A stretch of 7,860 bases of DNA from Spirochaetota bacterium (GTDB taxonomy: Bacteria; Spirochaetota; UBA4802; UB4802), in contig JAKPOE010000090.1 of the NCBI GenBank assembly GCA_029548025.1, forward strand, positions 1-7,860, in the 5' to 3' direction. Under the pieces are notes generated by a model, which did not search any database, was not told where the DNA came from, and saw only the letters and a list, made by a program, of their open reading frames with translations. Each line of letters begins with the position of its first letter. Within the stretch, counting starts at the first letter, position 1. Made by a program: the position numbers and the translations under genes. Positions 1 to 6,299 of this stretch are shown here, one piece after another.

Positions 1-1
1 T

Positions 2-175
2 GAAAATTTATTATTGACAATAGATGGTCAGGAAGCTATTGCTTTGCAGGATACCGATGTGATTCATTTTTCACGGTCGGTACATGTGATACAGGTGATC
101 AACCACCCATCAAGGCGTTATTTTGATGTATTGCGTCAAAAGTTAGGATGGGGTGCTAATAATGAAATAGAGTGA
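2..175 (+). CDS. nadK: NAD kinase, C-terminal 57 residues (5' end outside window)
   Basis: The open frame enters from the left edge and ends at TGA 173-175. It encodes the last 57 residues of an NAD kinase, the cytoplasmic enzyme that phosphorylates NAD at the 2'-hydroxyl of its adenosine ribose to make NADP. The visible part carries the family's C-terminal signature: a TIDGQ motif about ten residues in (the 'DGQ' of the C-terminal beta-sandwich domain), then alternating hydrophobic strands, then YFDVLRQKLGWG close to the end, matching the usual 'fyevLR.KLgWg' ending. The GGDGT nucleotide-binding motif and the NE motif would lie upstream, outside the window. The stop is followed after 3 nt by the recN start, so the two genes are almost certainly co-transcribed. 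The identification rests on a short but characteristic tail, so a different function is unlikely. Confidence 0.88.
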   Translation, partial: ENLLLTIDGQEAIALQDTDVIHFSRSVHVIQVINHPSRRYFDVLRQKLGWGANNEIE

Positions 176-178
176 ACT

Positions 179-1885
179 ATGCTGGTAGAATTACGAATTA
201 AAAATTTTATTTTGATCGATGAGCTATCAATCAGTTTTGGAAAGGGATTAAACATCTTAACCGGTGAAACGGGTGCTGGTAAATCCATCCTTATTGATGC
301 GCTCTCAGGAGTGCTGGGCGAAAAGATGTCAACCGATATGATACGCTCAGGATACGATAGGGCAGTGCTGGAGGGTGTTTTTGAGATAGGTTCACTGCCG
401 CAGGTAAAACAATTGCTGGAACTATCGGGCATAGATAATGACGATGATACATTGATTTTGCGCCGTGAGATATATGCCAATGGCAAGGGAAGATGTTTTG
501 CCAATGGTGTACAGATCCCGCTTGCAAAATTAAAAGAGATAGCTGACTATTTAGTAGATATTCATGGCCAGAACGAGCATCAAAATATTGTTCAGGTGGT
601 AAAACACAGGGAGCTTCTGGATAATTTTGGAGGGTTGCAGTCACTGGTGCAGCAGATGCATGATTTGCACAAAACATTAACTGAAATCAAAGAAAAAATT
701 GAATCATTTAAGATAGATGAACGCGAAAAGGCACGCCGCATTGATTATCTTTCACATGCTATAGGCGAGGTTGAACAGGCAAATCTACAGCCAAACGAAG
801 AGGAACTGCTCAAAAATGAGTCAAGCCTTTTGAGCAATGCGGAGAAGCTTTTTCATGAACTTACTACTGTGCAGGAATTGATGCAGGATGACCGGGGGGT
901 TATACAAAATTTGAAGAAGATTGAAATGAGTTTGGGCCATATGGCAAATTATGATCCTAATTTGTCACCGCTGCTTGAATCGGTGCGCGATGCCTATTTT
1001 TCACTTGAGGATACTCATGCTACATTGCGTGATTATGCCCGTTCTATCGATTTTTCACCTGAACGCATCAACCAGGTTGAAGAACGTCTTGCGCTCATTG
1101 CAAGCTTAAAGAAAAAATACGGCGATACCATAGAGGATGTACTGGCATACGCACAAAATGCAAAGAGGGAACTTGCAACAATAACATCCACCGAGGAAGC
1201 GCTTGATAAATTGCAGCAGGAGTATGATAGCACATTAACAAAGGCACGCGAGGTAGCGCTGTTGCTTTCGGATAAGCGCCTTGAAGCTGCTAAAAAATTA
1301 GAAGGGATGGTAACATCTGAGCTGGCTGATCTGGGAATGCAGGGCACTGTTTTCAGGGTTTCCATTAAGCGCGAGTTAAGTCCTGATGGACAGATCGAAG
1401 CAAACAATAAACGGTATATTTTATATCCGCATGGTCTTGACAGGGTAGAGTTTTTGCTGTCGGCAAACGAAGGCGAGGATTTGCGGCAACTGAGGAAAGC
1501 AGCCAGTGGTGGTGAGATGTCGCGCATCATGCTGGCATTGAAAAAATGTATTCTTGATGCTGATATTGTTGACTCGCTGGTGTTTGATGAGGTTGATGCA
1601 GGCATTGGAGGCAAAACAGCGGAGGTTGTTGGGAAAAAGTTGAAAACATTAGCCAAACAGCGGCAGGTGCTTGTTATAACGCATCTTCCTCAGATAGCAG
1701 CAATGTCTGATAATCACTATATGGTTCAGAAGAAGAAGATCAATGCACGCACAACAACACTGGTGGAAAAGCTTTCGGACGATAAAAAAGTTCATGAGGT
1801 TGCCCGCATGTTAGCTGGTGAGGTGGTTACGGAACTATCGGTTAAACATGCAAAAGAGTTAATTAAACTGGCATCACAGCAGTAA
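179..1885 (+). CDS. recN: DNA repair protein RecN
   Basis: Encodes a complete 568-residue RecN, an SMC-like ATPase of the cytoplasm that acts early in recombinational repair of DNA double-strand breaks. The N-terminal ATPase half has the Walker A motif GETGAGKS at residues 29-36, followed by a VDIHGQNEHQ segment typical of RecN. The middle, about residues 150-360, is rich in charged and Leu residues and fits the antiparallel coiled coil. The C-terminal ATPase half has the ABC signature SGGEMSR from residue 443, Walker B LVFDEVDAGIGG with D470 and E471, and the switch histidine in ITHLPQIAAM (H502). Length is normal for the family (about 550-570). ATG 179 is chosen because it follows the nadK stop by 3 nt and gives the conserved start MLVELRIKNF. 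Upstream there is only a weak GAG, so translation may be coupled to nadK. All key motifs are intact. Confidence 0.97.
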   Translation: MLVELRIKNFILIDELSISFGKGLNILTGETGAGKSILIDALSGVLGEKMSTDMIRSGYDRAVLEGVFEIGSLPQVKQLLELSGIDNDDDTLILRREIYANGKGRCFANGVQIPLAKLKEIADYLVDIHGQNEHQNIVQVVKHRELLDNFGGLQSLVQQMHDLHKTLTEIKEKIESFKIDEREKARRIDYLSHAIGEVEQANLQPNEEELLKNESSLLSNAEKLFHELTTVQELMQDDRGVIQNLKKIEMSLGHMANYDPNLSPLLESVRDAYFSLEDTHATLRDYARSIDFSPERINQVEERLALIASLKKKYGDTIEDVLAYAQNAKRELATITSTEEALDKLQQEYDSTLTKAREVALLLSDKRLEAAKKLEGMVTSELADLGMQGTVFRVSIKRELSPDGQIEANNKRYILYPHGLDRVEFLLSANEGEDLRQLRKAASGGEMSRIMLALKKCILDADIVDSLVFDEVDAGIGGKTAEVVGKKLKTLAKQRQVLVITHLPQIAAMSDNHYMVQKKKINARTTTLVEKLSDDKKVHEVARMLAGEVVTELSVKHAKELIKLASQQ

Positions 1886-1886
1886 T

Positions 1887-2474
1887 ATGAAAAGTGATAT
1901 TTCTATCAACCTTTCTGATTTTATGACATACCTGCTGGGTGATATTATACAATCAACGCCCGCATACCAGCATATTGACATGAATCGTATCCTTGTTTGC
2001 AGCGCCAACAATAGAAACAGCAGGGGCGGTGCAATATTTGCCAAGGTTGTACCCCTGCGATTTGAAGATGGTGTGCCGTTAAAAAAATTTAAGAATCACT
2101 GGTACGCTTTCCCTAAGATTATGAATGGTAACCATGAAATTTTGTATTTACTTTATTTTTACGTCCCGCGCTATTTTGATCTGCCTGTGTATGAAAAGCT
2201 CAACGTTGCTTTTCATGAACTATATCATATCAATCCTGAATTCAATGGCGATGTGCGTCGTATGGGTGGATATAAATTTTCACATGGATATTCAAAGGAA
2301 CATTTCAACAACCATTTTAAAGATGAGGTAGATGCATATTACAACAGGGTAAAAAACACCTCGCTTGCTATTATGTTAAGTATGAATTTTAGCGATATTA
2401 CAAAGTACTTTGAAACGGTGTATGCGCGTACCATGAAAGTGCCCAAACCGCAAAAAATACAGGAAGACAATTAA
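1887..2474 (+). CDS. putative zinc metallopeptidase of an uncharacterised HELYH family
   Basis: Encodes 195 residues with no signal peptide or membrane segment, so probably cytoplasmic. The main clue is FHELYHINP, with H110, E111 and H114 forming an HExxH zinc-binding and catalytic motif. It is followed by FNGDVRR and then FSHG (H133), H139, H143 and E147, any of which could supply the third zinc ligand. The region before the motif, about residues 83-105, is a hydrophobic and aromatic stretch ending in YEKL. The arrangement fits a family usually annotated only as putative metallopeptidase, which from memory occurs in diverse bacteria; the substrate is unknown. ATG 1887 begins one base after the recN stop codon and has no clear Shine-Dalgarno sequence, so it is probably translated by coupling to recN. 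The 3' end stops one base short of the oppositely oriented acylphosphatase gene. The peptidase label is inferred from the motif only. Confidence 0.75.
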   Translation: MKSDISINLSDFMTYLLGDIIQSTPAYQHIDMNRILVCSANNRNSRGGAIFAKVVPLRFEDGVPLKKFKNHWYAFPKIMNGNHEILYLLYFYVPRYFDLPVYEKLNVAFHELYHINPEFNGDVRRMGGYKFSHGYSKEHFNNHFKDEVDAYYNRVKNTSLAIMLSMNFSDITKYFETVYARTMKVPKPQKIQEDN

Positions 2475-2475
2475 G

Positions 2476-2751
2476 CTAAAAGCGATAGTCACCGCGAATG
2501 GTTCCATGATAGTCGGATATATCCACCGTGCTGATTGATCCATAAAAACGGATGTCGTAAGGATTTGTTTTCAGTGCCTGTATAAATGCTTCAAGCCTTG
2601 TGTTATCATCAGTATCCAGTAGAACCTCAACGGTCCCATCAGGTAGATTGCTGGCACTTCCATGGAGCCCCAAACGCTTTGCTGTTTCGCTGCAGTAATA
2701 CCGACAGAATACTCCCTGAACAACACCGTGAAGTATTAACCGCTTTGCCAT
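2476..2751 (-). CDS. acyP: acylphosphatase
   Basis: Encodes a complete 91-residue acylphosphatase, a small cytoplasmic enzyme that hydrolyses carboxyl-phosphate bonds in compounds such as acetyl phosphate. The protein shows the two family signatures: LHGVVQGVFCRYY at residues 7-19, containing the phosphate-binding arginine R17, and GLHGSASNLPDGTVEV at residues 28-43, containing the catalytic asparagine N35. Length matches the family (about 90-100). One deviation is visible: the residue before R17 is Cys rather than the usual Phe of 'GVxFR'. The start at 2751 is supported by AGGAG (CTCCT on the plus strand at 2761-2765) with a 9-nt spacer. The gene is convergent with the metallopeptidase gene, with one base between the stop codons, and lies about 300 bp downstream of nadB on the same strand, so it probably has its own promoter. 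Confidence 0.93.
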   Translation of the reverse strand: MAKRLILHGVVQGVFCRYYCSETAKRLGLHGSASNLPDGTVEVLLDTDDNTRLEAFIQALKTNPYDIRFYGSISTVDISDYHGTIRGDYRF

Positions 2752-2813
2752 AGTACCATTCTCCTGAAATAGAATTATGAGCCATTGTTATATTAATAGC
2801 ACGATGCACTCTC

Positions 2814-2935
2814 TGTCATTCTGAAAGGTGTAACCGTGAATAATCTCTTCTTTTAACAACGAGCTTCTTTATTTCGACTTCGGCTCAGCACAGGAAATCT
2901 GTATGATTGAGAAACTTCGGTAGCACCTCATAACA
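2814..2935. repeat. degenerate interspersed repeat with imperfect terminal inverted repeats
   Basis: The left arm at 2814-2847 begins TGTCATTCTGAAAGGTG and ends AATCTC. The right arm at 2909-2935 begins GAGAAACTTCGGTAGCACC and ends in CATAACA. Reverse-complemented, the right arm matches the left arm over most of its length with small gaps (TGTyAT, GA, GGTG, ACCG, TCTC blocks), so the two are imperfect inverted repeats around a core of about 61 bp. The core contains TTTCGACTTCGGCTCAGC (2872-2889). Both the left arm and this core phrase resemble, from memory, dispersed non-coding elements ('TGTCATTCTGAG...GAATCTC' and 'TTTCGACTTCGCTCAGC...') found in many copies in various bacterial genomes. 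There is no open reading frame, so it would be a non-autonomous or decayed element. Only one copy lies in the window, so repetitiveness is not shown here. Confidence 0.55.
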
Positions 2936-3052
2936 AAATTTCAAAGTCCTGCTATAGTCTATTTTGTCACAGTGTCAATGATAAAATAATGGGCATAGTA
3001 CTATTACAGTAACTATCGCCATAAAAACATTGCAGTAAAAGCAATAAGCACA
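2936..3052. other. non-coding remainder of the acyP-nadB gap
   Basis: This AT-rich stretch between the repeat element and the end of nadB has no plausible gene. It includes an imperfect inverted repeat, ATTTTGTCA (2961-2969) and TGATAAAAT (2979-2987), separated by 9 nt. It could be a weak structured 3' end for nadB transcripts, but the stem is AT-rich, has one mismatch when read on the nadB strand and lacks a clean T-run, so I do not call it a terminator. Confidence 0.4.
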
Positions 3053-4735
3053 TCACGAAAATGAAATATCAGAAATTTTCATAAACATTGGGGGTTGATT
3101 ACACGATATAACGAAGCTTCCCTTTAATTTTTCATCCTGTCGGGGATAGTTGATGTTGTAATGTAAACCACGGCTTTCTTTGCGCAACAATGCGCTTTCC
3201 ACAACAAGCTTTGCTGTTGTAACCAGATTGCGAAGTTCTATTAACCGTGAGGTTACGGTGCTTCGTTTGTAATAGTCCTGAATCTCATCTTCTAACAAAG
3301 CAATACGCCGCTCAGCACGCTCCAATCTAAGATTTGAACGCATTATACCTACATAATCCCACATAATCCGCTTAACATCCTCGACATTATGTTGAATTAA
3401 TATCCACTCTTCCAGATCAAATGTCCCTTGTTTGTCCCACTGAGGAAATTCTGGTATGGTTGCTTTAAGCTCAGAATTAAAAATTGTTTGTATATGACAA
3501 TACGCGCGATGCGAAAAAACTATCCCCTCTAACAGCGAATTACTGGCAAGCCTGTTAGCCCCGTGAATACCGGTACAGGCCGATTCGCCTGAAACATAAC
3601 AGTTTTCAATAGATGTCTTCCCGTTTAAATCCGAAACAATACCACCACACAGGTAGTGAGCAGCCGGAACTACGGGTATAGGTTCTTTCGTCATATCGAT
3701 GCCAGCTTCCATGCAATAGCGGTAGATTGTTGGAAATCGTGAAATAAGAAAATCTCTATCCTTAAATGAGATATCAAGGAATACGCAATGGTCGCCAAGC
3801 CGTTTTAATTCCATGTCAATGGTTCTTGCCACGATATCGCGGGGCGCCAGTTCTTTCAGAGGGTGCACCGTATCCATGAAACGTTCACCACGGCTGTTCA
3901 CAAGGATGCCACCCTCACCGCGAACAGCTTCGCTGATTAAAAAAGAACGTTCTTTATTGCCGGGTTGATAAAAAGCTGTGGGATGAAATTGAATAAACTC
4001 CATATCAGCAATGAAAGCCCCAGCTCGGTATGCCATCGCTATGCCGTCACCAGTTGCTATGTCAGGATTTGTGGTGTGAAGGTAAATCTGACCAATCCCG
4101 CCAGTAGCAAGCAATGTATATGCCGCATTAAAAATATGAACAACGCCGCTGGTATTATCAAGGATATAAGCACCATAGCATGTTATATCACTAACACTAT
4201 TATTAGTATGCCTGCCTGCTAATTTCAATTGATGTTGTGTAAGCAAATCAACAGCGGTATGATTTTCAAATACAGTGATGTTCTTTATTTTTGCAATTGC
4301 ATCTAAAAGAGCGCGTTCCACTTCCTGTCCGGTGAGATCCTTTGCGTGGACTATTCTGTTATGTGAATGTCCACCCTCCCTTCCTAAATCAAGTGTTACA
4401 CTACCATTTTGATTTGCTCGTGTGCTGAAATGTGCGCCCCAATCCATAAGCTCTTGAACCCGTTTTGGTCCACTTTCGGCTAATATACGCACCGCTTGTT
4501 CATTGCATAAGCCCGCACCCGAAATTAATGTATCCTGTATATGTAATTCAATTGAGTCGTGAGGATCAAATACCGATGCAATTCCGCCCTGTGCATAGTT
4601 GGTGTTGGAGTCAAAATCCTTTTTTTTGGTAACAATATGTACTGTTCCCAACTGTGATGCCTTAATCGCAAAGGATAAACCAGCAATGCCACTTCCGATG
4701 ATAAGAAAATCTGATGTATAAACTTCAATTGCCAT
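3053..4735 (-). CDS. nadB: L-aspartate oxidase
   Basis: Encodes a complete 560-residue L-aspartate oxidase, the cytoplasmic flavoenzyme that oxidises L-aspartate to iminoaspartate in the first step of de novo NAD synthesis. The product is normally passed to quinolinate synthase NadA. The N-terminus has the FAD-binding GSGIAGLSFA (GxGxxG at residues 14-19), followed by SNTNYAQGGIASV, typical of NadB. By comparison with the E. coli enzyme, the active-site residues appear as E120 (GREGGHSHN), H251 (QFHPTAFY), R299 (ELAPRDIVAR), H360 (PAAHYLCGG) and R395 (HGANRLASNSLLE). The HSHNR and HGANRLASN blocks favour aspartate oxidase over succinate dehydrogenase or fumarate reductase flavoproteins. The C-terminal helical domain spans about 440-525; the end is slightly longer than in E. 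coli (540). The start lies 7 nt after the tatD stop, without a strong Shine-Dalgarno sequence. nadA and nadC are not in the window. Confidence 0.96.
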   Translation of the reverse strand: MAIEVYTSDFLIIGSGIAGLSFAIKASQLGTVHIVTKKKDFDSNTNYAQGGIASVFDPHDSIELHIQDTLISGAGLCNEQAVRILAESGPKRVQELMDWGAHFSTRANQNGSVTLDLGREGGHSHNRIVHAKDLTGQEVERALLDAIAKIKNITVFENHTAVDLLTQHQLKLAGRHTNNSVSDITCYGAYILDNTSGVVHIFNAAYTLLATGGIGQIYLHTTNPDIATGDGIAMAYRAGAFIADMEFIQFHPTAFYQPGNKERSFLISEAVRGEGGILVNSRGERFMDTVHPLKELAPRDIVARTIDMELKRLGDHCVFLDISFKDRDFLISRFPTIYRYCMEAGIDMTKEPIPVVPAAHYLCGGIVSDLNGKTSIENCYVSGESACTGIHGANRLASNSLLEGIVFSHRAYCHIQTIFNSELKATIPEFPQWDKQGTFDLEEWILIQHNVEDVKRIMWDYVGIMRSNLRLERAERRIALLEDEIQDYYKRSTVTSRLIELRNLVTTAKLVVESALLRKESRGLHYNINYPRQDEKLKGSFVISCNQPPMFMKISDISFS

Positions 4736-4742
4736 GATACTA

Positions 4743-5531
4743 TCAATTATTAAGCTTTAGCACATTTGAAAAGTTCTGAGCGATATTGTCAATACAATTT
4801 GATAAAGAAATTTTTCGTAATAAGGCAATATAGTTATAGGTATACTGTACAAGCCCGGGATGATTGGGTTTTCCTCTGAAGGGAACAGGTGTTAAAAAGG
4901 GCGCATCAGTTTCAAGAAGCATCGTATCCATAGGGATATATGAAGCCGCCTGTTGCAGATTGGTGGCACTTTTATAGGTGACATTGCCAGCAAATGATAT
5001 AAAAAATCCAAGGTCAATAAATTTCCTTGCGTCAATATGATCGCCCGAAAAACAATGAATAATTCCGTGCATTGGTGCATACTCTTTTACTATTGCATAG
5101 GTGTCATCCATTGCATCACGCGAATGAATAATAACCGGGAGGTTATGCTCCTTTGCAAGCTGTATCTGGAAGTGGAATGATGCAATTTGCATTGATTTAG
5201 GCTGGCGCATTCTATAATAATCTAAACCAGTTTCACCAATTCCAAAAATTTTATGCGGTATGGTTTTTTTATTATGGGCGATAGTTACTGATAATTGATG
5301 CAATGCTTCAGAATCAGCTAACGATGATGGATGTATTCCCATTGCAATGTAGATATTTTTATCGGCATGCCTGTTAATAAAATCCAGTCCCCACTGTATC
5401 CCTGTTGTGTCGATGACAATATGAACAGCAGTTGTAACATTATTATCTTCCATTAAGGAAATGATTGTTTCAGCCGAAGTTTTATGATCTTCAGCACAAA
5501 GATCAAAGTGAGCATGAGAGTCAATGAACAT
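4743..5531 (-). CDS. tatD: TatD family metal-dependent hydrolase (deoxyribonuclease)
   Basis: Encodes a complete TatD-type hydrolase of the amidohydrolase-fold superfamily; characterised members are metal-dependent DNases (3'-5' exonuclease activity) linked to DNA repair and quality control. With the start at 5531 the protein has 262 residues, the usual family length, and begins MFIDSHAHFDL. Metal-site residues are visible in order: H6 and H8, E100 in GIGETGLDYY, H136 in IIHSRDA, H159 in IIHCFSG and D209 in LLETDAPFLTP, which continues to GKPNHPG. An ATG at 5564 would add 11 residues (beginning MYLNFIF), but I prefer 5531. It has a GAGG 6 nt upstream, the added residues precede the conserved beta strand, and a candidate -10 box overlaps the upstream ATG. 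The gene leads a likely tatD-nadB operon. Substrate specificity cannot be read from the sequence. Confidence 0.93.
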   Translation of the reverse strand: MFIDSHAHFDLCAEDHKTSAETIISLMEDNNVTTAVHIVIDTTGIQWGLDFINRHADKNIYIAMGIHPSSLADSEALHQLSVTIAHNKKTIPHKIFGIGETGLDYYRMRQPKSMQIASFHFQIQLAKEHNLPVIIHSRDAMDDTYAIVKEYAPMHGIIHCFSGDHIDARKFIDLGFFISFAGNVTYKSATNLQQAASYIPMDTMLLETDAPFLTPVPFRGKPNHPGLVQYTYNYIALLRKISLSNCIDNIAQNFSNVLKLNN

Positions 5532-5537
5532 ATATAA

Positions 5538-5541
5538 CCTC
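5538..5541 (-). promoter_or_regulatory. ribosome binding site deciding the tatD start
   Basis: On the minus strand GAGG sits 6 nt before ATG 5531. No comparable site precedes the alternative ATG at 5564, so this site favours the shorter, 262-residue TatD. Confidence 0.6.
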
Positions 5542-5562
5542 GTAAAAATAAAATTGAGATAC

Positions 5563-5590
5563 ATTGTAATCTAATTGATTTTAGATGCAA
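5563..5590 (-). promoter_or_regulatory. candidate sigma70-type promoter for tatD-nadB
   Basis: Read on the minus strand: TTGCAT (plus-strand 5585-5590) as -35, a 16-nt spacer, and TACAAT (5563-5568) as -10, one base from consensus. Transcription would start near 5556. This leaves a short leader before the tatD ATG at 5531 and places the alternative ATG at 5564 inside the -10 region, where it could not be translated from this transcript. AT-rich DNA gives chance matches, so this is a prediction. Confidence 0.4.
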
Positions 5591-5652
5591 TATAATTTTT
5601 AATAAAAACATACTATGCGTGTGCACTATTTAATGCCATCGGTAAAATATAA

Positions 5653-5682
5653 TTGACATTAAAAGCATAGGTACCTTGTATT
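5653..5682 (+). promoter_or_regulatory. candidate sigma70-type promoter for the lipoprotein gene
   Basis: A perfect TTGACA (5653-5658) is followed after 18 nt by TGTATT (5677-5682), which matches four of six -10 positions. It points toward the lipoprotein gene and would leave a leader of roughly 70 nt. It stands back to back with the tatD promoter candidate; about 60 bp separates the two -35 boxes, where a shared regulator could bind. I see no clear operator palindrome there. Confidence 0.4.
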
Positions 5683-5762
5683 AAGAGTAGCAATATTTGA
5701 ATTATACAGTATTAATTTGGTGAGGGCGAGGTTAATAAATTTATTTTTAGGAGCGTTTAATA

Positions 5763-6155
5763 ATGAATTATATGCTTTTGTCAAAAGCGCAAATTTACGG
5801 GAAATGTGTTTTTATACTATTTTTCTTATTTGTACTTTTTACATCGTTTATACAATGTTCAAGTTTTATGTCAAAAGATGTTCAAGCAGATTTAAAAAAG
5901 TATGAAGGTGAATATATCATCTTAACTGATGCTTCCCGTGGTGACTATACTATACCAAAAGGGGAAAGGGTTCGGATAAAAATTATTGCAACAGAGGATT
6001 ATATAAAAATCTATGCCATGTCGGCTAAATTTGATATCGTCAAAGGCGAGTGGATACTTATCTTGTATCTTTTCCCTGATGATTTTGAAAAAGAAAAATA
6101 TAATCAAAAAGTTTTTGAAGATAAACTTTACCAGATACTAAAGCCCGTAAAATGA
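5763..6155 (+). CDS. small predicted lipoprotein, possibly of a type II secretion-associated family
   Basis: Encodes 130 residues. The N-terminus has a lysine (K14), a hydrophobic run at about 15-31 (CVFILFFLFVLFTSF) and then IQCSS with C32, which looks like a signal peptidase II lipobox. Gln before the Cys is not canonical, although spirochaete lipoboxes are known to be loose. The mature part of about 98 residues is a compact beta-rich domain: EYIILTD, then TIPKGERVRIKI, then YIKIYAM, then WILILYLFPDDF, ending in a charged helix. This pattern reminds me of a small lipoprotein annotated in Leptospira as type II secretion system-associated; that is recollection, not a search result, and no secretion genes are nearby. 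ATG 5763 is supported by AGGAG at 5749-5753 with a 9-nt spacer. The protein would be anchored in the cell envelope. The gene is real with good confidence; its function is not known. Confidence 0.72.
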   Translation: MNYMLLSKAQIYGKCVFILFFLFVLFTSFIQCSSFMSKDVQADLKKYEGEYIILTDASRGDYTIPKGERVRIKIIATEDYIKIYAMSAKFDIVKGEWILILYLFPDDFEKEKYNQKVFEDKLYQILKPVK

Positions 6156-6187
6156 TGTTGTATAGTTTGGGTACATTGTTTTCTAAT

Positions 6188-6242
6188 CCAGTAAGCTTAA
6201 TATTGAAGAATCTATAGTTTATAACTACTGGCAGGTTTTTTT
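6188..6242 (+). terminator. weak candidate terminator after the lipoprotein gene
   Basis: CCAGTA (6188-6193) and TACTGG (6226-6231) form a 6-bp stem with a 32-nt AT-rich loop, followed by a seven-T run (6236-6242). The T-run suits an intrinsic terminator, but the stem is short, the loop long, and four bases separate the stem from the Ts. It lies between the lipoprotein and permease genes and would only partly separate their expression. Confidence 0.25.
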
Positions 6243-6299
6243 AGTGTTAAAAAAAACATTGGTTGGATTAAAAATTGTAACAGTGAATGAGGCACATCA

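Noticed and set aside
1033..1656. A 207-residue minus-strand reading frame inside recN
   Set aside because: It is antisense to the conserved RecN C-terminal ATPase half, with a Ser-, Ala- and Phe-rich composition typical of shadow frames and no recognisable domain.
2814..2935. The repeat region considered as a small RNA gene or CRISPR remnant
   Set aside because: There is no regularly spaced repeat-spacer pattern, and the arms form one inverted pair; an interspersed element explains it better.
1..4735. A possible NAD-metabolism cluster linking nadK and nadB
   Set aside because: The two genes are on opposite strands, about 2.9 kb apart, in separate transcription units with unrelated genes between them, so there is no sequence evidence of a joint module.
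5717..5905. A 62-residue plus-strand reading frame overlapping the lipoprotein start
   Set aside because: It is in another frame, has no good ribosome binding site, and its hydrophobic look comes from the signal-peptide-coding DNA of the lipoprotein gene, which has a strong AGGAG.
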